Origin: Fragilariopsis cylindrus CCMP1102
Lineage: Eukaryota; Bacillariophyta; Bacillariophyceae; Bacillariales; Bacillariaceae
DNA: 57,561 nt
Assembly: GCA_900095095.1 (NCBI GenBank)
Contig: FMBT01000546.1
Span: 1-57,561 of the forward strand
Reading direction: 5' to 3'
Of the stretch, positions 32,831 through 43,375 are shown piece by piece; position 1 is the stretch's first letter, and each line of letters opens with the position of its first letter. The notes under the pieces were generated by a model. The model made no database searches. It was not told where the DNA came from and saw only the letters and a list, made by a program, of their open reading frames with translations. The translations under genes and the position numbers were made by a program.

Positions 32831-34410
32831 AAAGAAAGGAAGGGAGAAAGAAGGAAAATGCAAAAATACGTATATGATACAGAATCTCTCTCAATCAGTC
32901 CATCATCGCTAGCAACCGTATACAATTTGGATGGACGGATGGAAGGGACAGGAATTCCTTGCACATTTGATTGTTGATCTTATGACAATTCACTATATTC
33001 TTAAATGTAAACTAATTTATATCACTTGTCTTCTTTTATGAATAAAATAGTCACGCATGACCATAGTATTAATGTTGTGTAGCCTATATACTCTTTTATT
33101 CTACTTTTACGTTTTCGTTTATCGACTTAAAAGGAATGATACAAGCAATATTCCCTTATTGAGTTAAATCGACATCGTCGATCCAATGAATGAACAATCT
33201 TGATCCGTGATTTATTAAGTGGTGTACAGTCAGTAGTGCCGGCTTGATTTGCCAGTCCACCGGTTGGTAGTAGTAGATGAACATCCACAGCAGAACAACA
33301 GTAATCGGCAAAAACTCTCGATCGGATCATCCCATTAAACGCAAATAGAGCTCGAACATACCGTATACCATATTGCCTTTTTTTTAATGATTGGTCGGAA
33401 GGTACGGTATGTAGACGGGATTATTTATTGTCGAGTAGTCTATAAGGTCCAAGATGATTTGACACTTTGATTCTCTCGTTGCTTCGTAAGTACACAACCG
33501 AATCCATCATCATCAAGATATCGTGTATTCACGCCAATTAATAACTCAAGATCAAATCGCCCAATAACGAAGGCTGTTAAAAAACTTGAAACAAAATAAA
33601 GAGAGAGAGAGAGAGTGAGAAAGAAGAAAAAGATGAGACACGAAATTAAAGATAAAATATATATATTTCCAGAACACCAGAGTATTGGTTTCAGGGTAAC
33701 AAAACAAAAACAAGTAAACAAAAATTGACACCCCCAGACACGATCTCGAATTTTGTTTTTATGTGGTAAAAAGATATATTCGAGAAATATTTAGATAAAT
33801 AAATGGTGACATAATGGGGGGTAATTAAATATTAATGTGTGTGGAATAGCGACCGGACAAACGTAGATACAAAATTAATTGTGTGGTTTACCGATTATTA
33901 ATACCACAAAGCAAAGGCAGTACAGTACTATTACGTGTACGTGTAGTCGTAGTTTTGAATAGATGATGAAATGAAATGAAACAGACAGATAGAAAGGAAC
34001 GAACACGTGACAACAAAAAAATAACAAGGAACGAGAGACGGGAAAGAAAATTGCACGTACCATATTATATAATATAATACATCGGAAAAGACGGAACGTA
34101 AGCAGGTATTGGCACCGCCAATCTCAGTTGAATTGACTTGAATTTGAATCGAATCAAATCAAATCAAATGATTGTACTCAGATCATAATTTTAGAGCCGT
34201 CTTCGTCGTCGATTATAGTATGCTATCGTCCCTGGAAAGCAACCGAGATCACACAAACAAACGTGTTAGCCTACTACATATATATATATCTTTTAAATTT
34301 GATGAGGGATGAAAGATGTGTGTGATGAAGGAATGCATGTAATGGTTGACGGCTGGACTTCATGTTTCAATTGATTACGGGAGTGAGTCCATAAACTACG
34401 GTACTATTTC
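32831..34410. other. Intergenic, no gene seen
   Basis: Small frames (for example 33127-33330 minus, 32858-32980 plus) are not protein-like. There is a GA run at 33601-33620 and tacagtac at 33920-33927. Unexplained otherwise. Confidence 0.45.
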
Positions 34411-34482
34411 AGTCGTAATATTTGAAGATTCAATCAAGATTCGTACATTCCCGCGACTCAAAAATCAATTTACTTTTTGTTT
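34411..34482 (+). repeat. Dispersed direct repeat, upstream copy flanking the LPMO gene
   Basis: Shares agt(cgt)aatatttgaagattcaatca, then gactcaaaaatc and tttgttttg-like text, with 36988-37067 on the other side of the LPMO gene. Same orientation, with indels. Confidence 0.6.
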
Positions 34483-34800
34483 TGAGGAAGAGCATCATTC
34501 ACAACTTTCTGCGCGATTACTAATTAAAAAATATTCAATACTACTTTTAACTTCATTACTGGCTCATGCAAGTCGTGTCATCATACCGGTATCACGAAAA
34601 TATAACATGCATCCAGCAAATACGTAATTTTAGCCTCATTTGCTAACTTCAACATCAATTAACTTTTTCTTTTGTCTAACTTACTGTACTACTACTATTC
34701 TTGTTGTTTCTTTTGATTGGTACCGGTAGAGCTATCTATTGTGATAATGGTACAGTACAACAACCGGTCGGAAGTCAGTCGTTAAATCGCCGACGCGACA

Positions 34801-35047
34801 CACGAAAACGCTGGAGTAGAGTGTGTGATAAATGAACCTTCTCTAGACTAAAGTATTGTTCTACAGTAACAGGTGTAAATTTTGTTGATAGCTCACTTAT
34901 TACAGAAATTACGACGGATACAGTACGCACGAAAACGCTGGAGTAGAATGTGATAAATGAACCTTGTCTCGACTTCATCATTGTTCGAACAGGTGTAAAT
35001 TTTGTTGATGGCTCACTTATTACAGAAATTACGACGGATACAGTATG
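34801..35047 (+). repeat. Tandem duplication (~120 bp) in front of the LPMO gene
   Basis: Copy 1 34801-34926 and copy 2 34928-35047 both run from cacgaaaacgctggagtaga through gtgataaatgaacctt, caggtgtaaattttgttgat and ggctcacttattacagaaattac to gacggatacagta. Identity is well over 80% by eye. It ends about 115 bases before the predicted ATG, so it would lie in the promoter or 5' UTR. Confidence 0.9.
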
Positions 35048-35160
35048 CTTTCATGTTTTAAAAATTAATCGAAAACAGTGATTTACATTTGTCTCACAAA
35101 ATGAAAATCGATTCTGTACAGCAAAGTATTATAAAAATCCAACAAACAAAAGCAAAAAAC

Positions 35161-36666
35161 ATGAAATGTATTACACCAGTTCTAATTCTTGTTCTATACG
35201 TCACTACGGCAGATGCACACGGCGCAATGAACGAACCTAAAGGACCAGAAGGCATTGTCAACATTGCTTGTCCACGACCTGATGGTGGGCAAGGTAGTCA
35301 TGATGCCGAATGGAAACAAAAAAACAGCCCAAAATGCTGGGAAGATGGTGAAAGTCTTCACTATGATGAAAATTGGTAAGTATTATGTTCATTTAGCTCA
35401 TGTTCTCGTGTGAATATATTTATATATACTAAGATATTACGAAATATGTTTTGATAATGAATCTATGTAATATATATGTGCAACTCACTTATATTTCCCT
35501 CATAAATTAATTCTGCTGCTAACCAAAGGTTTACTCACGGGACGATGATTGGATGTGAAATTCCTACCGGTGTAAATTGTAGTCCAGAAGAACCGTGCTG
35601 CGAAGATACCATGGCACCAACACTGAAAACTATAGATCAACTCACATACAGGTCAGATGAATTCTTAGATGCAATCAAACAACCAGACGGATCAAACCAA
35701 AATCTAAGACGTAGAGTAAAAGCTTCGTCGCTTCCTCAAGACAGTCCATTTCGTATGCATCCATGGTATGCTCCAGGACATGCACCTGTTGCCAATTCTT
35801 GCGGCGTTCTAGGCGGATGGCAATATGAAAATGCCCGCGACTATGTTGCTGGCCCTGGTGATAAAGCATACGAAGAATATCAAAACAAAACAGGACTGTG
35901 TTTAAACTGCGTCCTTCCACGTGCTAACATGCCGATTTCCGCAGGTACACAGGGTACAACTGTGTTACATTCTGACATCAATAAGCGTATGCAAGAGGCA
36001 CAAGGTGAAAGCTACCGTACTAATGACAATCCTATATGGGAAGCTGGAACTTCTCAAAATGTCTCATGGACATTGAGTGCAAACCATGGAGGTGGTTACC
36101 AGTTCCGAATCTGCCCCCTTGGACACTTGATGAATAATACGCTCGATGAAGACTGCTTTCAATCACTTGAATTTATAGGAGATACTGCTTGGTTTGAATA
36201 CACTACTCTACAAGATCCCGAAGGTGGCACTATCCCTTTCACCCCTGTTCGAGTGACTGATTCGAACACCGAAGGAGTCCTTCCCAAAGGATCTACTTGG
36301 ACAACAATAGGGCTTCCTGCATGCAATGATTGCTTAGGCGGTTCTACTTTTGAATATTTTGATCCCACTACCCCATTTAAGGGACATTGTGATCCACAAG
36401 GTGCCGGTAACTGTAAGAAGCCAATGTTTGAAAACGAATTATCGGATGCTGGTTATTGGGGTTACGCTTTCGGTAGTAATGGATCACCAGCTTTTGTTGA
36501 TATTGTAGAGAATGGCAAATGGGAAATCGTGGATACTATTAAGGTACCAGATGATATTGAACAGGGTGACTATGTTCATTCGTGGCGTTGGGACAGTGAG
36601 AGTACCCCGCAGGTCTGGACATCGTGTGCCGTAATATCTGTTGAGGTCGGGATTAGTAGGAAATAG
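35161..36666 (+). CDS. Candidate secreted copper-dependent lytic polysaccharide monooxygenase (LPMO-like; one intron)
   Basis: 450 aa from exons 35161-35375 and 35529-36666. The start at 35161 gives a 19-residue signal peptide (MKCITPVLILVLYVTTADA) whose cleavage leaves His as residue 1 of HGAMNEPKGPEG. LPMOs bind copper by that N-terminal His plus a second one; the best candidate is H258 in SWTLSANHGGGYQFRICP. Other matching features are HPWYAPGHAPVANSCGVLGG, about 17 Cys (disulfide-rich), and the C-terminal DYVHSWRWDSESTPQVWTSCAVISVEV, which resembles the axial-face strand of chitin- and cellulose-active LPMOs. LPMOs oxidatively cut crystalline polysaccharides; beta-chitin, which some diatoms make, is a possible target. 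The subfamily cannot be set by eye. An in-frame ATG at 35101 would spoil the signal peptide. Confidence 0.8.
35376..35528 (+). other. Intron of the LPMO-like gene
   Basis: GTAAGT at 35376 and AACCAAAG ending 35528; 153 bp. The split codon TG|G encodes the Trp of E-N-W-F-T-H-G. Confidence 0.9.
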
Positions 36667-37176
36667 TTTTTAATATAGAATACTCAAAAATGAAAGAAGA
36701 TCAACCAGTACCGTAAAATTTACAGTGAAATATTTGTATCACACTTCTAATAGTCGACGAAAAGCCGAGGTTAACACAAGATCTATATGTAAAATCTAAA
36801 AGACGATCGTAATATTACTTTGCACTTCAATAAAAATACTACAACAGTAACTGCTTTGTTTGTGATTATATCTATAAATGCATTTCTTTGGAAATTCAAA
36901 ATTAACGTACAGTACAACAGTTGATCGAGTTGACCTCACTCTTTCCCCGAGAAAACATCATATTCCATATCCATGATAGTTGCTTCATCAGTAATATTTG
37001 AAGGTTCAATCACGACTCACTCGTGCGTTCCGCATGCGTGACTCAAAAATCTATTTTCTTTTGTTCTTTCTTTTGTGATGGATCAGCTTGTTTCATGTTC
37101 AATTCATTCAACTTGCATTCTTAAAAAAATCACAACAAACACAAGAAGCACCGCAATCGCCTTGTGACCAACCCCA
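36667..37176. other. Intergenic, with a dispersed repeat copy
   Basis: 3' flank of the LPMO gene and promoter of the reductase gene. Contains the second flanking repeat at 36988-37067 and gtacagtacaac at 36907-36917. Confidence 0.5.
36988..37067 (+). repeat. Dispersed direct repeat, downstream copy flanking the LPMO gene
   Basis: Counterpart of 34411-34482: agtaatatttgaaggttcaatca, then gcgtgactcaaaaatct and ttttcttttgtt. The two copies bracket the LPMO gene about 2.5 kb apart. Confidence 0.6.
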
Positions 37177-38499
37177 ATGATCGAGCAGAACGAATATATA
37201 TTTCATCAACAATTAACATGGATTATTATTGGATTATCACCAATAATTTTTTTCATTTTATTATGTTTTCGTGTACCAACCTATGGAAAACATAGAAGTA
37301 TTGCACCATCATCATCAAAAACAAAGGAGAAAAAGAAGAAGAAGAAGAATACTATGTCGTCCGTTCTTCGTGATACTGATACTGATGCTGATGCTACTAC
37401 GGACACTAAACATAAACACAACACGGCGTTGCCATCATCAACATCCTCATCATCATCATCATCAACGTTACGACAACGACAACGACGAAAAAGCAACAGC
37501 AATAATCATGATGTTGTGGAAGAGCAAGAAGAGCAACGTGATGATTCCAAAACAATAATGAAAGATAGACATGAAAAACGACAACGACATTGGTTAGGAC
37601 CATTACTACCATCCAAATTAGCATGGTTTTTGTTTGAATCACCATGTTGGGTATGGGTATTAATTTGTTGTTTATACGATTACGATTACAATCCTATATT
37701 ATTATTACCATTCAAAAATCAAATATTATTAGGTTGGTTCTTTTTTCATTATATATATCGATCAATATTATATCCATTCATGATGACAACAACAACAATA
37801 ACAATGAATAAAAAATCTGGTAGTAGTAGTAATAGTGGTGTTCCATTTGGTATAGCTTTTATGGCGTTCTTATATTGCTTTATTAATGGGTATTTACAAT
37901 CCAAATATTTAACAAAATTTTATGATACCAGCAAATACAATAGCAGCAGCAGCAGCAATATTATTACATCAGAATATAATTATAGTTATGAGTTTGGTAT
38001 AGTATTAATTCTAATTGGATTTTGGATTGTTTTTACATCGGATCGAATATTATTAAATCTTAAAAAACAAAATCAATTGATGAAGAAAAAGAAAAGGATG
38101 GTAACTACTCCTACTTCTTCTTCTTCAACGTCGTCTAGTAACAATAGTAGCAGCAACAACAACAACAACATGAGTCATTACTCTATACCATATGGTGGTT
38201 TATTTTATTTGGTGAGTTCACCACATTATTTCGGTGAATTATTGGAATGGATTGGTTTTTGTATTGCATCCAATTATTCTTTATGTTCGTTAAGTTTTGT
38301 ACTATGGACCGCCGCAAATCTAATACCACGTTCCATCCATACACATAATTGGTATAAAAAAACATTTCAAAATAATAATCATCATCATCATGATTCTAAT
38401 AATAATGATGATGTTGATGATGATGATGAAGATTGGGTGGTTGTTGATGTTAACTATTCTGATTTAAATCGAAAAGCCATTATACCATTCATTTTGTAG
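37177..38499 (+). CDS. Steroid 5-alpha-reductase family membrane protein (SRD5A1/2-like)
   Basis: 440 aa, intronless. It reduces the delta-4 double bond of 3-oxo-steroids or a similar enone using NADPH in the ER membrane. Landmarks in family order: an N-terminal span with VPTYGKH, LLPSKLAWFLFESPCWVW, WFFFHYIYRSILYPF, FMAFLYCFINGYLQSKYL, FGIVLILIGFWIVFTSDRIL, and the signature SIPYGGLFYLVSSPHYFGE followed by LLEWIGFCIAS. The protein ends NRKAIIPFIL, like animal SRD5A1. A 60-residue poly-Ser/Lys insert follows YGKH and a His/Asn/Asp insert precedes the C-terminus. The pairing His/Glu region PHYFGELLEW is intact. A phytosterol precursor is the likeliest substrate class, by inference. Confidence 0.9.
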   Translation: MIEQNEYIFHQQLTWIIIGLSPIIFFILLCFRVPTYGKHRSIAPSSSKTKEKKKKKKNTMSSVLRDTDTDADATTDTKHKHNTALPSSTSSSSSSSTLRQRQRRKSNSNNHDVVEEQEEQRDDSKTIMKDRHEKRQRHWLGPLLPSKLAWFLFESPCWVWVLICCLYDYDYNPILLLPFKNQILLGWFFFHYIYRSILYPFMMTTTTITMNKKSGSSSNSGVPFGIAFMAFLYCFINGYLQSKYLTKFYDTSKYNSSSSSNIITSEYNYSYEFGIVLILIGFWIVFTSDRILLNLKKQNQLMKKKKRMVTTPTSSSSTSSSNNSSSNNNNNMSHYSIPYGGLFYLVSSPHYFGELLEWIGFCIASNYSLCSLSFVLWTAANLIPRSIHTHNWYKKTFQNNNHHHHDSNNNDDVDDDDEDWVVVDVNYSDLNRKAIIPFIL

Positions 38500-38556
38500 A
38501 AGGTTTCTAAAACTAAAATCTAAAAAAAACACCTTCATCTTTATCACACTTCCTAC

Positions 38557-39345
38557 CTACGTCAAGAAAAAAAGAATGGGTGCTTTTGTGTCTGCATATG
38601 TGAGACGACTTTGTTCTAATTTATCAAAATAAGATATAGGTTTATCCTTGCAATTCTTCCTGTTGTTGTTGATGTTTTTGATTTTGATTTTGGATTTGTT
38701 ATTGCTTTCTCCATTTGCTTCTTCATTATTATCATCGTCGTCATCATCATCATCATCATCATTCTCATCCTTATCAAATAAATTATCAATAGATCGGTAT
38801 AAAATCTCAAATCCTTTCTCAGTTAGTCCATCCTCAGAGGCTGTTGCAATAATCATAAATCACCATCCTCAATAATTTCTTTTAATTCTATTTTCCACAT
38901 CATCAATGTCGTCATCAGCATCATCATCATTATCAAATAGATGATCCGTCGTCAAAATCAATAAGGTCATTGAATTTCAATAATGATGACGATGATGATG
39001 ATGATGATGATGATATAAATTCCTGATATACAATATTGGGTGGATTTGTAAATACGGAATATGTCTCCACCACTTCCTCCTCCTCATTGTTTTTCGACAG
39101 TGGTAGAAATGAACCACTAGTATCAGAAGAATGCCGTTGCCGCTGTTGTTGCTGCTGCTGCCATGGCGTAGAGGATGATGTAGAGGATGATGTAGATGAT
39201 GATGAAGATGATGGCAATGATGAAGTAGTTTGTCGTTGTTGCTGCTGCTGCTATGAGGTAGAGGATGATGTGGATGATGAAGTAGATGATGGTGAAGATG
39301 ATGGCAATGATGAAGTAGATGAAGTAGAATGTGATGTAAATGAGT
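38557..39345 (-). pseudogene. Broken low-complexity gene, unidentified
   Basis: Protein-like text on the minus strand runs through several frames: GNSFTSHSTSSTSS.. to TAG near 39251; then QQQQQRQTTSSLPSSS..SDTSGSFLPLSKNNEEEEVVETYSVFTNPPNIVYQEFI; then an acidic stretch FDNDDDADDDIDDVEN; then EIIEDGD and MIIATASEDGLTEKGFEILYRSIDNLFDKDEN, ending ILFFLT at 38557. At least three slips and one in-frame stop. No start Met is evident and no family is recognised. It may be a real gene with sequence errors in its repeats, or a pseudogene. Confidence 0.4.
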
Positions 39346-39969
39346 TGCCAATAATTAGCAATCATAAAGAAGATCCATACGTGTAATAGTAGTAGCCGCA
39401 TAATTTTTGTTTTGACAATTAAATGCCAGATTCTTCTATTTGAAGTTAAGTAGTACTGTATGTTATCCTCAGCCAGGTTTGTTATCGTCAACAGTCGTCG
39501 TTCATCGTTCGTCTTTTCTTTGTTGTCAAAAGAAAATCACATAATATATAGATCGGATGAGATGGCGAGGTATCTTTATTGGATGAGTTGGTTCACGCGT
39601 GACTTGGAAGTACAGAATTAGTTCGAAAATTCATTATTGCTTCATAGTTCTTAGTTCAGGTTATGAGATTAAGAAAAAATGTGAGCATAACTAGAACCGC
39701 ACAAAAAGTCAGGAGCGCGAGGGAAAACTGTGTTTTTTAATAAAATTTATTTTTTCGAAACCTGCGGTCCAGCAATCATGGCGCAAGGGCGCAACAAGGG
39801 CTACCACCAACTTTTTTGTTAGCTACGGCTTGTAGTTCTTGACCATGGCCCAAACAAACAACAACTAACAATCAGCTAACAAACGAAACATACAGTAATT
39901 ACATTAACCAAAACCTTGTCTACAGTATTCATTTTTTCCTACTATTCCTAAACAAATAAACGAGCAACC
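39346..39969. other. Intergenic region upstream of eIF3i with a distinctive GC-richer block
   Basis: 39690-39890 holds a block unlike its surroundings (gcgcgagggaaaactgtg, an AT core, then cctgcggtccagcaatcatggcgcaagggcgcaacaagggc). A 10-bp perfect inverted repeat tttgttagct/agctaacaaa is at 39815-39824 and 39874-39883. No coding evidence. Confidence 0.5.
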
Positions 39970-41468
39970 ATGGTACGTTCATCGTCTTCTGTTCTGTAGG
40001 GATTCTATCTCCTTCGTGTGTTGCTTTACTGTGTTGTGTTGTGGAGTTGGAATGGATAATTACTACCTCCCTCCCTTCCACCGCCGCCGCCCTCTACGTT
40101 TGCGTCAATTCAAAGCGATTTCACTTTCTTTCTCTAACATACAACCTCTCCCTCTCCACGTTTCTTTCGTTTAATTATTTCACCTCCAACTCCACACAAC
40201 ACATGTACAGCGTCCCTATTTATTACAAGGTCATGAACGTCCCATTACTGTCATCAAATATAATTATGATGGTGATTTATTATTTAGTGCGTCCAAAGAT
40301 CAAATACCATGTATATGGCGTGTTGAAAATGGTGAACGACTTGGAACCTTTCATGGTCATAAGGGTACCGTCTGGGATTTAGATTGTGATCGTTTTTCCA
40401 AACAATTATTAACCGCGAGTGCCGATGCAACTGTGAAATTATGGAATATTCAATCAGGTGATTTACAACATACCTTTACCCATCGTGGTCCAGTACGTGG
40501 TGTCGCATGGTCAGAAGATAATAAAAAATTTGCTACCATTAGTGATCCATTTGTCGAACATAATGCTAAAATTACAATTTTTGATACAGCGGAATTAGAT
40601 GGTGAGAGTGATGAAGATGATTTAGAACCATTGTTAGAAATTGATGTCCCGAAAGAAAATTCGAGACGAGTACAAATGACAAATATCTCCTGGACGGCAT
40701 TAAATGAACATTTATTAATTGCTTTTGATAATGGTATTGTTCGATTATACAATCCCACTACTGGAACTATTGAAGAAGAAATTCGTGTCCATGATAAAAA
40801 AATTAATCGATTGCAATTAAATCAATCCAAATCTTTATTTATTACGTCCAGTGCAGACTTTACCTCGAAGTTATATGATACTGCGAATTTAAAACATTTA
40901 AAAACCTATACGACGGATCGGCCCGTCAATGATGCAGTCATTAGTGAAACGAAAGATCATATTTTATTAGGTGGTGGACAAGAAGCGATGTCCGTCACCA
41001 CCACCTCGGGGAAGGTGGGTAAATTTGAAACCAGATTTTTTGAATTAGTCTATGAAACAGAATTTGGTTCTGTGAAAGGTCATTTTGGACCAATTAATGC
41101 ATGTAAGTTATTTATTATTATCATTATTATTACCTATTTATACGAAGTTGTTGTTGTTTGTTGATCCTCGGTTTTTCTTGGTCTCTCTCTCTACTTTCTC
41201 AAAACTCAACTCACTTAACGTATTTATCTTCTTGTTCTACTTTTTCCATCCCCCCCCCCCCCCCGCTTAACTTAACTTAACTTAATAAATAGTGGCAATT
41301 AATCCAAATGGTAGAAATTATGCGAGTGGTGCCGAAGATGGTTATGTACGATTGCATTTCTTTGATAAATCCTATTTAGATATGAAAGACCCGGTACCGG
41401 AAGCAGCGGAAGGTACCGAAGAATCAACTGATGATGATGATGATGAAGACAATCAAGGCAATGAATGA
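39970..41468 (+). CDS. EIF3I: Translation initiation factor eIF3 subunit i (WD40; two introns)
   Basis: A WD40 scaffold subunit of eIF3, on the 43S pre-initiation complex. Exons 39970-39972, 40211-41102 and 41293-41468 encode 356 aa. The first coding exon is just ATG followed by GTACGT; exon 2 starts CGTCCC, giving [31 protein letters not shown], the family N-terminus. WD repeats continue: [177 protein letters not shown]. The acidic tail after AAEGTEE is longer than usual. Confidence 0.95.
39973..40210 (+). other. First intron of EIF3I, directly after the start codon
   Basis: GTACGT at 39973 and CATGTACAG ending 40210; 238 bp. C-rich pyrimidine text precedes the acceptor. Confidence 0.85.
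41103..41292 (+). other. Second intron of EIF3I
   Basis: GTAAGT at 41103 and AATAAATAG ending 41292; 190 bp. The intron contains a run of 15 C (41250-41264) and three TTAAC units close to the acceptor. Confidence 0.9.
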
Positions 41469-43375
41469 ATAAGTAGATGCAATAAGCAACGAATGAATGA
41501 ATGAAAAATAAGTAAATGTGAATGATAGATGGAATATCACAGATATGATACCATAAGAAAGAATAGGAAACGAATCTAGGAAGAAAAAGAATATACCTCC
41601 ATTAAAAATAAACAAATAATTACAACAATATCAAATATTATATAATACAGTTTGTACGGCTACTTACAAATGGAGACTTGACTAGACTAGATTAGACGAG
41701 TCGCTACAGTAGCCAGTTAGTTAGTTAGTTAGTAGAGGTAGGAATAAGCAAGGATACATTGGTGCTAATACTGTATTGATAATATTATGATGGTTGCATT
41801 CATCTTCCTGATCTGGTACTGTATAATCTATCTTTCTATCTGTCTGATTCCTGGGTCATTCATTTCACTCATTCATTTTCATCTTTTATCACCACCACCA
41901 CCACCCAAGAGTCAGACTTTAATAATACTATTTACATATAAGATTATTGTTTGGTTGACAAGAAGAGAGACAGGATTTAGCCAGCATTTACCAAGAGTGG
42001 AACAACATCACGTAGAAATATGCAGAAAGCGTGCATAGAAGCATAAGATTTTGCTTGTGTTCAGTTGTTTGACACTGCTACTGGTAGATATTATCAGAAC
42101 TAGCATGAACAAGGAGGAGTGGATCCACCAGTGGTACACACCAATATTGTTGCCCTTTCCCTCAATGCAGTACAAGTAGTTTGCTACCTGTACCACTCCA
42201 TATTCTGGCATTCTAGCCCATTCCAGCATGTATAAAGTCCCAACCAGATGGTACAATTTGAGCTTAATATGCATAGGGTGGATAACTGGACCGGACTTTG
42301 GGGCGCTAGGTATGTGTTCTTCACACTGGAAGGTCGTAAAGGGTGTGATGCAGCCTAGGACATGGGAAAATGGCCAATTGGGGGGGGGGGGGGGGGTATG
42401 TGACCTAGTACACACTCAAAAAGATGAATTGTCCCAAAGTAAGCACATGGGGTTGACCATAAACACCAAAAGGAATATAAACTTGGCAAGCTATGGGCAG
42501 GACCATGCTGATATGGGCGCTAAAGGGGTACAACCTGTTTTTGGGCTTACATGACATTTTTGGGGGCTTAGCACACCCTAGCACCTTCCTAACCTCCCTA
42601 GAGCCCTAATCAACAGTTGTACCTTGTACCTATAGGTATAATGTTGAGCTCCATGTAGTCTTTCAAAGTTATTAGGTATGTATTGATGGTGCACCACGGC
42701 CTTGATTACACATGCACTTGGCACTTGGAGAAATTGTGTGTTTTAATAGCGATTGGTGTTGACCAGTGACACCCCAAATATATGTTTGGTTACCTAAAGC
42801 AATGATATAATCCAAAAGTTCAGTTGATGCCTAGCTATTTTATTTGGGACTCAGCATACCTGGTATGGGCGCGGTAGCATCTCAAATATTTTTGCAACGT
42901 ATGCATTTTGGGCCATTTTATGTCTATTTTATTGTTCCCCACCCCACCACACCACCAACATGGCAAATGATCCAAGTAGTGTTGGTGTATTTTGACCATA
43001 TGCATATATGGAAGGTATCTGGATGTTCAAACTATGGTCCAATTCCTTTTTTGATGTTGTGGCAGCCTATTTCTGAATGATACTTTTGGGCATTGAAATA
43101 TGACATGTTGGCCAAAAAGCAATATTTGTGTTCTGGAGGCAAGAATAGGGTAAGTATGAGGGATGATGACCCTTGGTTCATCCCCTATGGATATTGGATG
43201 GATGACTGGGTGGTATTTTGGTGCACCATACTGGTTCTAGATCCTAAGGAGAAGTTATTCATCTTATTATTCAAAGTTGTTTAATATTCCAATAACCAAA
43301 CTCCACTGGAGATTTTGTGAGATAAATATGATTCCAGTCAGAATTACTTTAGTCAAGTGATGATGAACCACCAGG
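41469..43375. other. Long gene-free block of unusual composition
   Basis: From about 42000 the text is less AT-rich and richer in TGG/CCA words than the flanks, with a run of 17 G at 42380-42396. Open frames (42228-42554, 42844-43080, 43093-43284 plus; 42008-42415 minus) are Trp/Met/Gly-rich and match nothing I recognise. It may be a degraded mobile element. Confidence 0.45.
42380..42396. repeat. Run of 17 G
   Basis: Perfect homopolymer, G-quadruplex prone and a likely site of length error. Confidence 0.95.

Noticed and set aside
32858..32980. 40-codon + frame after the decayed membrane-protein copy
   Set aside because: Short, no family, no signal; consistent with chance.
34346..34627. 93-codon + frame upstream of the LPMO gene
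   Set aside because: It overlaps a dispersed repeat that is non-coding in its other copy, and the text matches no family.
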